Translations under genes and position numbers: made by a program
Shown: one piece after another, positions 1 to 8,976 of the stretch
Numbering within the stretch: position 1 is the first letter of the stretch
Layout: each line of letters opens with the position of its first letter
Source of the DNA: Streptomyces poonensis
GTDB taxonomy: Bacteria; Actinomycetota; Actinomycetes; Streptomycetales; Streptomycetaceae
Direction: 5' to 3'
Length of the DNA: 64,000 nucleotides
NCBI RefSeq assembly: GCF_014650915.1
Contig: NZ_BMVW01000024.1
Location: 1 to 64,000, forward strand
The notes under the pieces: generated by a model
Seen by the model: the letters and a program-made list of their open reading frames with translations, nothing else
What the model was told of the DNA's origin: nothing
Databases searched by the model: none

Positions 1-500
1 CAACACCTGCCGCCCTGAACGGCGCCGCCCTCCGATACGCGCAAGACTTCTGGATACGCGCTTAGCTGGCCAGACGGTGCCGTATGCGCGGATGCGGTCG
101 GCGCTGCGCACGCTCGGTCAGGAGCACGCGCGCCACTACAGGTGGGAGCGGTACGCGTACTACATTGACCTGGCTGGCGACTTCTTCGACGGCGGCCACC
201 CCCAACGTGACTGCCCTCCTGGCTCACCAACGAACCCCAGAACCTCCTGGACGGTAGGTCCGGCACGCCGACGACCGGCGCGCGGAGCGTGCAGGAGGGC
301 CATCGGCGCACCGTCTCGCGTCCTGCCCACCAGCGCCCGACGTCAACCCGCCGGGGTCGGACAACACCGCCCGAAGCAGCCCGCCTGACCCGGCCCGCGC
401 GGTCGGCCCTGCCCGCGGCCGGGCAACGTCCGTCGTCCGAGCCGGTCCGGCCCTACTCCCGAGCCGAACGGCGACTCGACGCCCGAAGAGGTCTGCGAGG
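1..500 (+). other. Degraded left margin with coding-like fragments
   Basis: No intact gene can be supported here. Two short stretches look coding. Bases 3-65 read as the last 20 residues of a protein ending in DFWIRA before a TAG stop. From about base 77 a frame starting VPYARMRSAL reads plausibly to about base 230 (it includes RWERYAYYIDLAGDFF) and then becomes a low-complexity Pro/Arg-rich frame. I read this as the tail of a gene lying to the left plus a decayed gene. No family is recognised. Confidence 0.3.
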
Positions 501-502
501 CC

Positions 503-947
503 GTGGGGAAGGCCATGCGCGGATGGGACGCCGACGCCGAGGTCACCGCCTGGCTCGGCCTGGCCGCCGAACACCGCAGTCACCTCTACGAGAGCCACCA
601 CGCCGACCAGGTCACTCCTTCGGGACGAGTTCTCCTGACCAGACGTGCGGACGCGCTCTTCGAACTGGCCGATGTGGTGCTGAACGCGGACCGTCCATTC
701 CGGTCACTGGTGGAGGTGGAGTCGCGCGCTCTGGCAGGCTCCCTTCATGGCGTTCACCCCTCCTCCCGAGGCTTCGGCCTTCACCTTCACGCTGGCCGAC
801 GCTCTCGACATACCTGTCCGCGTGCGCTCCGACGGAGACCTGGCGAAGTGGGACCGACGCCAGGTGCCGAAGGCCGCGCAGCCATGGCCGGTGACCGACG
901 CGCTCCCGGCAGACGGTGAATACCTGGCCACCACCACTTGGCGGTAA
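503..947 (+). pseudogene. Frameshifted hypothetical gene upstream of the 951 gene
   Basis: The first part (from the GTG at 503, reading VGKAMRGWDADAEVTAWLGL) and the second part (from about 720, including MAFTPPPEASAF and ending LATTTWR) both look coding but lie in different frames. The switch falls at about 720-735, where both frames read Ser-Arg-Ala-Leu, as expected for a one-base indel. The TAA stop at 945-947 is three bases before the next start, so the two genes look like an operon pair. The true 5' end is unclear, because the upstream frame stays open with Pro/Thr/Glu-rich codons. No family is recognised. It could be an inactivated gene or a sequencing indel. Confidence 0.5.
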
Positions 948-950
948 CTC

Positions 951-2219
951 GTGACGGCGGCGACCAGCGCGGGCCGCGACCTGGCACCCTGGCTTCGGAA
1001 AATCGCCCGCGTTGCCCCACTGCAGGCGTATCTCACACTCAAGGATTTCAAGGCGCCCGCTGGAGCGGCGGAGCGGCGGCTGTTCGTGAACGCCGTCTAC
1101 CGCCACGGCACAGAACGCAGCGCCCATGCCGCCTTCGGATACCACCTGGGCATGACGATGGCCCAGTGGCTGACGGTCGGTATGGCGGGGCTGCCGGCCA
1201 CCGTGCACCTGGAGGCTTGCGGCATACCCGAGCTGGTGGATCCGACGAAGAAGCTCCCAGATCTCTACGGCAATCACGCGGTCGAGGCGCTGCCGTGGCT
1301 GATCGAAGCCAAGGCGCGCAAGTCACTGGGAGTCGGCGACATGCGCGACGGACAGTGGCAGCTGGACCAGGCGACGGCGGAGATCGCCGTCGCGCACCGG
1401 CAGGTGCTCTGCGGAACGGTACTGCCGGAGCCCGGCCGCTGGGAGGACGACCACCTCGTCATGATGGTGCACACCACTCTCGTGGGCCCGTCCCCGGTCG
1501 GCGGCGTCCACTCCCTACCAGACCCCCCGAGTGACGGAGGCGAACCCTCACTGGACGAGACCCCGGACGCTCTGCTCAGTGTCGCGCGGGACCAACTTCT
1601 CGTCTTCAGAGCCTTGGCGTTCGGGGCAGTCCAGGACCTGCGGGTCGTCCCGCTTGCGGAAACGGGGCCGGGACCTGGCGGACCATCCAGGCGGAAGAGC
1701 GCCATAGGGCCGCTTGAACTAGATGCCGGGACCCGCGATCTACGCCGGCGTGTGCTGGCCGAAGGGGTGCCTTACGAGCGGCTTCGGCAGGAACAGCACT
1801 CGACCGTGCAGGAGTTCGTGGTCGGGCATATCCCCGGTATTGGCCTCCACCTTGGCCTGTCGCGTGGCTTGTACGCGGCCTGCGCCCATCTGCACCAGAT
1901 GCAGACGGAGATCCCAGCGGAGGAGCCCCTGTTCCCTGCGGCTCCGTTCCTCGTGCGGCGCGGGGCGGACGAGGAACGTGAGGAGATGAGCCGCAAAGCG
2001 CGGCGCACCTTCTACGAGCGCGAGGACGAGCGACTGGTGACGGTCAGGCGGGAGATGGCCAACGCGTACAGGACCCAAGAGGTGCCGGCCGGACTCCTGC
2101 GCGGTGCTCCCCTCGTGGTGGAAGGGCCCGAAGCCAGAGGCGGGGTGCTGGAGGCGAGGACGGCCGAGACATACATGGCCGTCGAACCCACCGATCCGAT
2201 CATGCCCGGTCACCGCTGA
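951..2219 (+). CDS. Hypothetical protein, 422 aa
   Basis: This is a soluble-looking protein with no signal peptide or membrane segment and no family I can name. The N-terminal half is well structured. A region near residues 105-125 contains HAVEALPWLIEAKARKSLG, where Glu-Ala-Lys after a hydrophobic strand resembles the E-x-K of restriction-like nucleases. The matching upstream acidic residue is not convincing, so this is only a hint. The C-terminal third is rich in charged helices (DEEREEMSRKARRTFYERED). The GTG start at 951 follows the frameshifted gene by three bases, suggesting co-translation. The gene ends about 260 bp before a strong hairpin terminator at 2482-2515. Confidence 0.7.
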   Translation: MTAATSAGRDLAPWLRKIARVAPLQAYLTLKDFKAPAGAAERRLFVNAVYRHGTERSAHAAFGYHLGMTMAQWLTVGMAGLPATVHLEACGIPELVDPTKKLPDLYGNHAVEALPWLIEAKARKSLGVGDMRDGQWQLDQATAEIAVAHRQVLCGTVLPEPGRWEDDHLVMMVHTTLVGPSPVGGVHSLPDPPSDGGEPSLDETPDALLSVARDQLLVFRALAFGAVQDLRVVPLAETGPGPGGPSRRKSAIGPLELDAGTRDLRRRVLAEGVPYERLRQEQHSTVQEFVVGHIPGIGLHLGLSRGLYAACAHLHQMQTEIPAEEPLFPAAPFLVRRGADEEREEMSRKARRTFYEREDERLVTVRREMANAYRTQEVPAGLLRGAPLVVEGPEARGGVLEARTAETYMAVEPTDPIMPGHR

Positions 2220-2473
2220 CTCTCCTCCCGAACTCGGTCAGCAGAGGCAGCGTTTGTGCGGGAGGTAACTCCTCGGTGAGGTCTGAGCGGCCGCCCGCTT
2301 CCCGAGGAGCGCTGGTAGGGAGTAGGGATCTCGACGGCAACGTGGGCCCAGGCTACGGTTACGCCCTGTACTTCTTCTCCTCGTCCGGCAGCGATTTGCC
2401 GACACTGATTAAGGAGCCCCGGCGCCCAGGGGGCCGCAGCCTGTATGGGCGAGCGCGCTGTGAGATGTCGGTG

Positions 2474-2640
2474 ATACGGCGAAGCCCCGTCGGGGATCCA
2501 TACCCGACGGGGCTTCTGCAGAGAGCGCACAAGGGAGTGGGGCGTCCCCGATGGGCACAACTGTCGACTTCACCTCTCTCGAGCGTTCGGAGCCCTTGAT
2601 ACGACGAAGCCGTTCGGGAAGCACCCCATCGGGGCTTCTG
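2474..2640. repeat. Imperfect direct repeat of the terminator region
   Basis: The sequence around the hairpin (GATACGGCGAAGCC ... CGGGGCTTCTGC, about 2474-2519) recurs about 125 bp downstream as GATACGACGAAGCC ... CGGGGCTTCTGC (about 2599-2640). The second copy has lost most of the long stem and keeps only CCCCATCGGGG plus the outer AAGCC/GGCTT pairing. This is either a tandem terminator or a duplicated boundary of an insertion. The function is unknown. Confidence 0.5.
2482..2515. terminator. Perfect 13-bp hairpin terminator
   Basis: A 13-bp perfect stem (AAGCCCCGTCGGG paired with CCCGACGGGGCTT) encloses an 8-base loop (GATCCATA). It lies between the plus-strand gene ending at 2219 and the minus-strand HTH gene whose stop is at 2652, so it probably ends transcription in both directions. 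There is no long T tract, which is usual in this group. Confidence 0.75.
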
Positions 2641-2651
2641 CGCGAATCGTG

Positions 2652-2924
2652 CTACGACGTGTCGCGGTCGGCGTGGGTACCGTTGTATTCAGGCACCCCG
2701 CTCTCGAGCACGCGGAGCAGGGACGCGGTGACGACACGTGTCGTACGGCCGATGCGCAGCACGCGGCAGGGGAACTCTCCGCGACGAATAAGGTCGTAGC
2801 CCTTCGCTCGTGAGAATCCCAGTGCCCTTGATGCATCTTCCACGCTCCCTGTTCCGTCCCAGGTAGCCCGAATGCGGATAGGGCTGTAGCGGGGGCCTGA
2901 CGGCGCTTTGCTTTCTTGATGCAT
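2652..2924 (-). CDS. Small helix-turn-helix (excisionase/AlpA-like) protein, 90 aa
   Basis: The protein has the layout of MerR-like/AlpA or Xis DNA-binding proteins. The helix-turn-helix segment SVEDASRALGFSRAKGYDLI (about residues 27-46) is followed by the wing FPCRVLRIGRTTRVVTASL, in which an Arg-rich strand is typical of excisionase-family HTH_17 domains. Such proteins either help an integrase excise a mobile element or act as small repressors. No integrase gene lies next to it, so its partner may be outside the window or lost. The ATG at 2924 has an AAGGAG ribosome site about 13 bases upstream, slightly far. It ends opposite the hairpin at 2482-2515. Family assignment is fairly sure, role unsure. 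Confidence 0.7.
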   Translation of the reverse strand: MHQESKAPSGPRYSPIRIRATWDGTGSVEDASRALGFSRAKGYDLIRRGEFPCRVLRIGRTTRVVTASLLRVLESGVPEYNGTHADRDTS

Positions 2925-3207
2925 TCTCGAAGTGTTTCTCCTTGCTCAGGCGGTATCGCTATTTTTAGAGTCGGTGGCTGGGGCCCCGTACTGCGGAGTC
3001 AGCTGGCAAAAACGGCACAGCGGCAAGGGCCGGTAGCGGTTACACCGATACCAGCTGAGAGAGCGCGCCGATCGGTGATGGGGTCGTTGCGTGCTGCAGA
3101 GAGCTGAAGGGGGACCAGGGATCTTGGCTCTCGGAGTCGATCTGGTGTCATCTTCACGATTCCTTCCGACATGCGAGCAGGTGTTGGCGGTGGGCCATTA
3201 ATGATCC

Positions 3208-3250
3208 GCGGGATTGCCGGTTTGGCTAACCGGCAATCCCGCGCTATGTT
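3208..3250 (+). promoter_or_regulatory. Palindrome-containing promoter (copy 1) for the ATPase-NOV gene
   Basis: A 15-bp perfect stem (3208-3222 with 3228-3242, loop TGGCT) overlaps a promoter-like pair: TTGGCT at 3222-3227 and TATGTT at 3245-3250 with a 17-base spacer. The same arrangement recurs at 54829-54867 with compensating changes in the stem. I infer a sigma-70-type promoter with an operator palindrome over the -35 box. A transcript would start near 3257, giving a leader of about 120 bases before the ATG at 3378. Confidence 0.5.
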
Positions 3251-3377
3251 GCGCCGCTTTGCAGGTTGCTGCGGAGTCACAGGGCCGCTCGTGTCAAACG
3301 CCCTTCAGGGCTCCTTCCCGGTCAGTAGGATCACCGGCAGAGCGGGGCGGAGGCGCGCGGGGGTGGGGAGCAGCGGT

Positions 3378-6300
3378 ATGGCAGCGGGGGGTCGGCGGGG
3401 GTCGGCGGAGCGGGTTCGGGAGCGCCGTAGGGCCGCGGTGCGCAAGCGCGTTCACGACAAGGCACTGGTCGAGGTGCGGGGCTGTCTGCGGGACTGGGAT
3501 GACGGCCGGGACGCGGCACGCGAGGCCAAGGCGGTGGCCGAGACGATCATCGCGCCCGAGTACGAGGGCCGGGTGCTCATCGAGTTGTTGCAGAACGCGC
3601 ACGACGCGCACCTGGCCGGCGCCGCCGACGGACGTATCGAGATCCGGCTGGACGAGGACGAGGGTGAGCACGGCACCCTCTATGTGGCCAATGGCGGCAA
3701 GCCGTTCGGCGGCAAGAACTTCAAGGACCTGTGCAGCATCGCCCTGTCCAGCAAGCGTGCCGACGCCGGGATCGGCCACAAGGGCGTGGGCTTCAAGAGC
3801 GTGCTGCACCTGTGCGACGCGCCCGAGATCTACAGCGTGGCCAGGGAGGAATCCCGGGTCCCCGACGGGTTCACCTTCCGGTTCGCCCGGCTCGATGACT
3901 ACGACGCGCTCGCCCGGGAGGTGGCACCCGAACGCGCCGGTTTCGACGACTACTTGAAGGAGAACCAGCTCACGTTGAAGGTGCCGGTCTTCCTGGAGGA
4001 GGCACCGAAGAGCGTCCACAGCTTCGTGCGCCGGGGCTTCGTCACCGTCGTCCGTCTGCCGCTGAAGTCGGCCGACGCGCGCTCGGCCGCCGGGGCGCAG
4101 GTGCGGGAACTCATGGACGACAGCACCCCGTTCGAGCTGTTTCTTGACCGCCTGGAACGTGTCCGGCTGGAGCGGCGGGTCGCAGGGAAAACCCGGGGCA
4201 AGACGTATGACCGCCAGGTGGAGGTGCTGCACCAGACCCGCGGCCTGAAGGTGCAGCTGGTCACCTTGCGCCGGCGGATGCGACTGATCGTCGTCTGCGG
4301 GAAGGTCGACCCGGACCGCGCCCGGGAGGCGCTCACCGCGTCGATCGAGAAGAGCGGGATGCGACGCGACTGGATGGCCTGGGAGAAGAAGGCCGAGGTT
4401 CGCGTCGCCGTACCGGTCGCCGATCCCCTGCGGGAGGGGCGGCTGTACACCTTCCTGCCGATGGGCGAGCAGATCCCGGCGCCCCTGCGCGGCTTCGTAC
4501 ACGCCCCGTTCTTCGCCGAAATGAACCGGCGCTCATTCAACGAGGCCGTGCCGTGGAATGGCCTGCTGCTCGACACCGTGGCCGAGACGTGTGCCCGCGC
4601 GGTGCTCGCCACGGCCGAGGGACGGGCCCCCGTTCCCGCCGGAGCGCTGGTCGACCTGATGTGCTGGCGGTCGCCCACGGCACTGACCCGGCTCACTTCC
4701 GCCTTCCTGCGGCTGGGCCACGGCATCGCCCAGGTCCCGTTCATCCCTGTGATCGCCACGGCGTCCGGCACGCGCACCTCCCTGCACCGGGCAGTGCTGT
4801 GGGAAGGCAAGGAGCACGCCACGGCCTTCACCCCGCACGCGGTCGCCGCCAGTGGGGTCACCGATCTCCTCGACCCGCAGCTGCATTCCGTACGGCTGCG
4901 ACGGCTGGTGTCTCTCGCGAGGAGTGTGGGCACGCGCCTCGAACCGCCGCCGGAGCGCCTCGCCTCCTGGGCGGAGCGGCTCGCCGAGGCCGCCGCCAGT
5001 GGCCCCTTCGACCCTGGATGGTGGGCGGACTTCTACTACGACCTCTCGCAGGAGTTCCCCGACGGCTCGGACCTGACCGGCAAGCGGATCGTTCTCACAT
5101 CCGGGTCGGCGTCGCCGGCACCGGCTGGCGGGGAAGGCGTCTTCTTCGACCGCGAGTCCCCGCGGGGCGGCTCCCTTCCGGCCCTGCCCGACGGGCTGTC
5201 CGGCCGTCTGCACTTCGTGCACGAGGGCATCGCCTGGACCGGCAAGGGCCGCAAGCGCAGAGCGCAGGGCCGCACCTGGCTCAGGACCGCCGGCCTCGTC
5301 CATGAGTACGGAGCCGACCGGGTGCTCGAGGTCGTGGCCGCGGCACTGAGGGCGGACGGAGAGGGCGGAGTCGAGGACGGCGTGCGCCTGGCCTGCCTTC
5401 GCTACGCCTGCGCGGTCTCCCACGCGCTGGAGACCGAGGGGCGCGGGGCTCCGCAGCTGAAGGATCTCCGCGTACCGACCCGGGGCGGCTGGCAGGAGGC
5501 GAGCCGTGCCATGTTCGGGCCGGGATGGCCCGGTGAGCACTCTTCCATCGATGACACTCTGACCCGGTTCCTGGAGCGCGTCCGGGGACTGTCGTCCGTA
5601 CTCACCCAGACGGAGCAGCGTCTCCTCCCGCGCCCCGAGGAGCTGTGCGGGGACACGCTCCCCGTCGAGGCCATGGGGCGCTTCCTTGAACGGCACGGCG
5701 TCGCTCACGGCCTGCGTCCCCGGCACGAGGTCTTCCGCACCGAAGTGCGAGGCCAGGATCTCAACTGGCCCGCTCGTTTCTGGGTTCCGAACCGGCGGGA
5801 TCTGCTGCCGCAGTGGCGGACGACCGCCGAGCGCTGGCCGAACCGGCGGCGGGTCGGTTACCTCAAGGTGGCCTACCACTCACGCGCCCGTTCCACGGAC
5901 GTGCTGCCCGGACAGGACGACTACGCCGCCTTCGGTGAGGAGGGCCGCAGGCTTTACGCGGAACTCATTGTGCACGGCCTCGCTTTCTCGTGGCCGGACT
6001 CCGCGCTGGAGATGCATTTCGTACGCCACACCGACTCCGCGGGTACCCCCTGGCCCACTCCGCTGGCCGCCTTCCTCGCTCACGCGCCGTGGATCCCGCA
6101 GACCACCGCCCCGGGCGCCCCCGCTGAGGGGATCGTGTTCGCCACGGCGGGCCGGACCTGGTGGTGGCAGGGCGCTCAGTCCCCGCCGCCGTTCCTCGGC
6201 GTGGTGCCCGCGACCTTGCGCAGCAGGCGGTCCGCCAAGCTCGTGGCACGCCTCGGCCTGATCGGCATCCGCGCCTGGGACGACCCCGGCACCGCGCTTG

Positions 6301-8723
6301 ACCGGCTCGGCCATCTGCCCAACCTGGTGCAGGCCGTCCCGCACCTGCGTGAAGGCAGGCACGCGCACGAGATCGGGCAGGAATATGAGAAGGCATGGGC
6401 CCAGCTGCTGCCCGCGGATGGCGGCACACGTACCGCCGACGGCGGGCCCGCCACGCCACAGCACCGGCTGCTGGTCCACCGGGCCGGTGCCCTCGAACCG
6501 CTGGACCTGACGGAGACGGACGAGACGGTCTTCGTCCCGGACCCGGACGGCGCCCAGAACCGGGCCCTCCTGGACCGCGTCCCGGTACCTGTGATCCCGA
6601 TCAGGGACAGGGCGCTGGGCGCCCGGGTCCACGCCTTCCTCGACCATGGGGCGACGTTCGACGTCCAATGGTGCAGCGACGCCGCACACGACATCCAGGT
6701 CGACGGGCTGCCCGTCCGTGAGGCGATGCGCCTGCCGTTGACCCAGTACGCGGGCCCCTGGCTGCTCACTCTGGTTGCGGCCCTGGTGGAGTTCGACGAG
6801 GAGCGCGCGTCCCGGACGGAGCCTGTGACCGTGGTCGAGTCGACCGGGCTGCTGCGCCGCTGCGAGGTGACCGTAGCCGACGAGGCCGTCGTCTGGATCG
6901 CCGGACACCGTCTCACCGAGAACGGCACGGACCGCGCCCTGCTTCACCCGCACCCCGACCGGCCCTGTGTCGTCGTCGTGCACAGCGGGCCGCGCACCGG
7001 CTGGCGGGTGCTCCGTACCGCCGCCCCCGCCCTGGCCGCTCTCATCCGTGCGCCCTACCTCGCGGACATCCTGTGGAAGGCCCTGACCCGGCTGGAGGAG
7101 CGGGGCCTGAAGACGGACGACGTGTCCGAGGAGGATCTCGCGGACGTCCTGGAGCTACGGCAGCACCAGCTGCGCGCCGTCCTCGCCGAGCGGGCCTCGC
7201 AGCGCTCCGGCAGCGCGCGGCTCGTGCCGCTCCTCGCCTGCCTCGACCTCGACCTCGCGGAGGAACTCCAACAGCGCATCGAGGAATTCCCCGACCGTGC
7301 AGCCCTCCTGGCCTGGCTCACCGCCCGCACCGGCGCACCCGACGCGGAACGCCTCATGCGGCTCCTCGACGACGATCCGGAACGGCAGCTGAGGGCCCTG
7401 TCCGTAACCCTGGCCGCGGCCAACCGCGCCTGGCGCGCACTGAGTCTGCCGCAGATCGACAACACCGACCGGCACGAACGGCAGTTCGCGACCTGGCTGC
7501 AGCGAAACCGTCCCGCACTCGCCGAGCGGATCAGGGACGCCCACGCCGACGTCCACCGCTCCGGCCGGTCCCTGGCCGCCTACGTGCGCCTGCGGGGCCT
7601 GCCCACACTCGCGCCGGACCCGACCTGGCACACGACACTCTGGGACCTCACCGACCAGCTCCTCCAAGCTCACGCGGACGCCTGGCTGACCCGATCGCTC
7701 CCCGCGCAACCGCCGACGTCCCGCGCGTTGCCGCCGCTCACCGAGGTCCGCGAAGCATCCACCACCGCCGTCCACCAGCACCTGCCGCGTCTACGGCAGC
7801 TGATCCAGGAATGGCAGCGTCTGCACCCGACGAGCCACACCGCGGTGCCGCCGCCCTCGCAGGAGGTGCTGCGAGCGCTGGACGACGAAGGGCTGCTGGA
7901 CTTCGAGGTCCTATCCACGAAGGCGTTGATCACCTGGCTCAGCCACCACGGCCACTGGCCGACGGACATGCCCCTGTCGGACCGGCGCGCCCAACTCGGG
8001 CTGTCCCCGACGCGCTCGTCGGCGCCTGCCGGGAACAGCGGCATGGCCGCGGGCACAGGCCAGTCCGGAGCACCCGTGCCCGGCCCCCAAGTGGCCCTGA
8101 ACGGCAGGCTCGTCCCGGCGGGCCAAGACGACCTGGCCGCACTGGCCCGTGAGGTGGCCGCGGACCTGACACCGGAACAACGCGCCACTTCGGCCACGGC
8201 CGTGACCACGCTCGCTCCCCGCATTCCCCGGCCGCGCACCCCGTCACAGCCCGGAACGGGATCGCAGGGCGGTTCCTACCAGGCCACGGGCAACGACCAG
8301 GACCGCACCGTGCCGGTGGGTGTAGCGGGGGAGGCGGCGGTGGCCGCCTGGCTGCACAAGCAGTTCGGCGTCGAACCACAGGACTCATGGAAGTCCAGCC
8401 TGCGCGTGCACGGACTCGCCGGAGCACAGCCGGGGGACGACCGGCTCGGCTACGACTTCCTCATCCACGACGGCGACGCGGCCTACCTCTACGAGGTCAA
8501 GGCGTCCACGGGCGACAGCGGAGAGATCATCCTGGGCGAGTCGGAGGTACGACGCGCTTCCCGGCTGGCCCCGGGCGAGACGTACTTCATCGTGTACGTC
8601 TCCCATGTCTTCGACCGCGATCGCCGCGCCATCACTGTCCTGCCCAACCCATTCGGCGCTCCGGACCTCGCAGGCTACGAACTGGTTAGCACCCAGCTGA
8701 GGCTCCGCTTCAACATTGGCTGA
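3378..8723 (+). CDS. Giant sacsin/Hsp90-like ATPase fused to DUF3883 (NOV) domain
   Basis: The protein is about 1,780 residues. The N-terminus carries a GHKL (Bergerat-fold) ATP-binding domain of the sacsin type: the N box ELLQNAHDAH near residue 70, the NGGKPF motif near residue 107, and the glycine-rich lid GIGHKGVGFKSV near residue 135. The C-terminus (about 1645-1770) is a DUF3883/NOV_C domain with GEAAVAAWL, then YEVKAS, a PD-(D/E)XK-like E-x-K. The long middle has no recognised domain. The same two ends occur together in the plant protein NO VEIN. I chose the ATG at 3378 because GGGGAG lies eight bases upstream and the promoter at 3222-3250 lies inside the longer frame that opens at 3171. 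Proteins with such ATPase-nuclease ends are often found in defence islands, so a role as a single-gene defence factor is my inference. Confidence 0.8.
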   Translation: MAAGGRRGSAERVRERRRAAVRKRVHDKALVEVRGCLRDWDDGRDAAREAKAVAETIIAPEYEGRVLIELLQNAHDAHLAGAADGRIEIRLDEDEGEHGTLYVANGGKPFGGKNFKDLCSIALSSKRADAGIGHKGVGFKSVLHLCDAPEIYSVAREESRVPDGFTFRFARLDDYDALAREVAPERAGFDDYLKENQLTLKVPVFLEEAPKSVHSFVRRGFVTVVRLPLKSADARSAAGAQVRELMDDSTPFELFLDRLERVRLERRVAGKTRGKTYDRQVEVLHQTRGLKVQLVTLRRRMRLIVVCGKVDPDRAREALTASIEKSGMRRDWMAWEKKAEVRVAVPVADPLREGRLYTFLPMGEQIPAPLRGFVHAPFFAEMNRRSFNEAVPWNGLLLDTVAETCARAVLATAEGRAPVPAGALVDLMCWRSPTALTRLTSAFLRLGHGIAQVPFIPVIATASGTRTSLHRAVLWEGKEHATAFTPHAVAASGVTDLLDPQLHSVRLRRLVSLARSVGTRLEPPPERLASWAERLAEAAASGPFDPGWWADFYYDLSQEFPDGSDLTGKRIVLTSGSASPAPAGGEGVFFDRESPRGGSLPALPDGLSGRLHFVHEGIAWTGKGRKRRAQGRTWLRTAGLVHEYGADRVLEVVAAALRADGEGGVEDGVRLACLRYACAVSHALETEGRGAPQLKDLRVPTRGGWQEASRAMFGPGWPGEHSSIDDTLTRFLERVRGLSSVLTQTEQRLLPRPEELCGDTLPVEAMGRFLERHGVAHGLRPRHEVFRTEVRGQDLNWPARFWVPNRRDLLPQWRTTAERWPNRRRVGYLKVAYHSRARSTDVLPGQDDYAAFGEEGRRLYAELIVHGLAFSWPDSALEMHFVRHTDSAGTPWPTPLAAFLAHAPWIPQTTAPGAPAEGIVFATAGRTWWWQGAQSPPPFLGVVPATLRSRRSAKLVARLGLIGIRAWDDPGTALDRLGHLPNLVQAVPHLREGRHAHEIGQEYEKAWAQLLPADGGTRTADGGPATPQHRLLVHRAGALEPLDLTETDETVFVPDPDGAQNRALLDRVPVPVIPIRDRALGARVHAFLDHGATFDVQWCSDAAHDIQVDGLPVREAMRLPLTQYAGPWLLTLVAALVEFDEERASRTEPVTVVESTGLLRRCEVTVADEAVVWIAGHRLTENGTDRALLHPHPDRPCVVVVHSGPRTGWRVLRTAAPALAALIRAPYLADILWKALTRLEERGLKTDDVSEEDLADVLELRQHQLRAVLAERASQRSGSARLVPLLACLDLDLAEELQQRIEEFPDRAALLAWLTARTGAPDAERLMRLLDDDPERQLRALSVTLAAANRAWRALSLPQIDNTDRHERQFATWLQRNRPALAERIRDAHADVHRSGRSLAAYVRLRGLPTLAPDPTWHTTLWDLTDQLLQAHADAWLTRSLPAQPPTSRALPPLTEVREASTTAVHQHLPRLRQLIQEWQRLHPTSHTAVPPPSQEVLRALDDEGLLDFEVLSTKALITWLSHHGHWPTDMPLSDRRAQLGLSPTRSSAPAGNSGMAAGTGQSGAPVPGPQVALNGRLVPAGQDDLAALAREVAADLTPEQRATSATAVTTLAPRIPRPRTPSQPGTGSQGGSYQATGNDQDRTVPVGVAGEAAVAAWLHKQFGVEPQDSWKSSLRVHGLAGAQPGDDRLGYDFLIHDGDAAYLYEVKASTGDSGEIILGESEVRRASRLAPGETYFIVYVSHVFDRDRRAITVLPNPFGAPDLAGYELVSTQLRLRFNIG

Positions 8724-8880
8724 ATCAATAAGTTCGGGCCCGGCTGGCTGTGAGACGTCGGCCTTGTTGACGAGCTTGGCAAGCATGGGTTGGACACTGA
8801 ATGGGCACGGCCGATCCGAGCCGGTGGCTCTGCACGGTCACGCGGCGCTGCGCGTGGAGGCGGAAGCGGAGCCCGTGTAG

Positions 8881-8976
8881 GAGGCCAACCGCCTGGCGGT
8901 CGTAAAGCCGCCGAAGGTGGAGTATGTGCAGAGCTGGACGCCGGTGATGACGAGCAAGCTGGAGGGGCCGAAGTGA
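8881..8976 (+). pseudogene. 3' remnant of an unknown gene
   Basis: The frame reads EANRLAVVKPPKVEYVQSW and ends GPK-stop, overlapping the GTG of the next gene at 8973. It looks coding but is interrupted just upstream by an in-frame TAG at 8878-8880, beyond which the same frame stays open back to about 8803. Overlap with the next start is typical of a translationally coupled pair, so I read this as the broken tail of an operon partner. No family is recognised. Confidence 0.4.

Noticed and set aside
3-65. Possible 20-residue gene end
   Set aside because: Protein-like but too short and cut by the window edge to call as a gene; mentioned in the left-margin entry only.
2482-2640. Attachment site for the excisionase-like gene
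   Set aside because: The repeats look like terminators, and there is no integrase or tRNA end nearby to support an att site.
3171-3377. Extra 69 codons at the start of the ATPase-NOV gene
   Set aside because: This part contains the palindrome and promoter-like boxes, is Arg/Gly-rich and has no ribosome site, while the ATG at 3378 has a good one.
4533-5879. Large antisense open frames under long genes (also under drmA, jetC and others)
   Set aside because: High-GC third positions keep such frames open; compositions are Arg/Gly/Pro-heavy and no motif is visible.
8790-8972. Longer N-terminus for the 113-aa protein
   Set aside because: Arg/Gly-rich and overlaps a better coding frame; the GTG at 8973 has a ribosome site.
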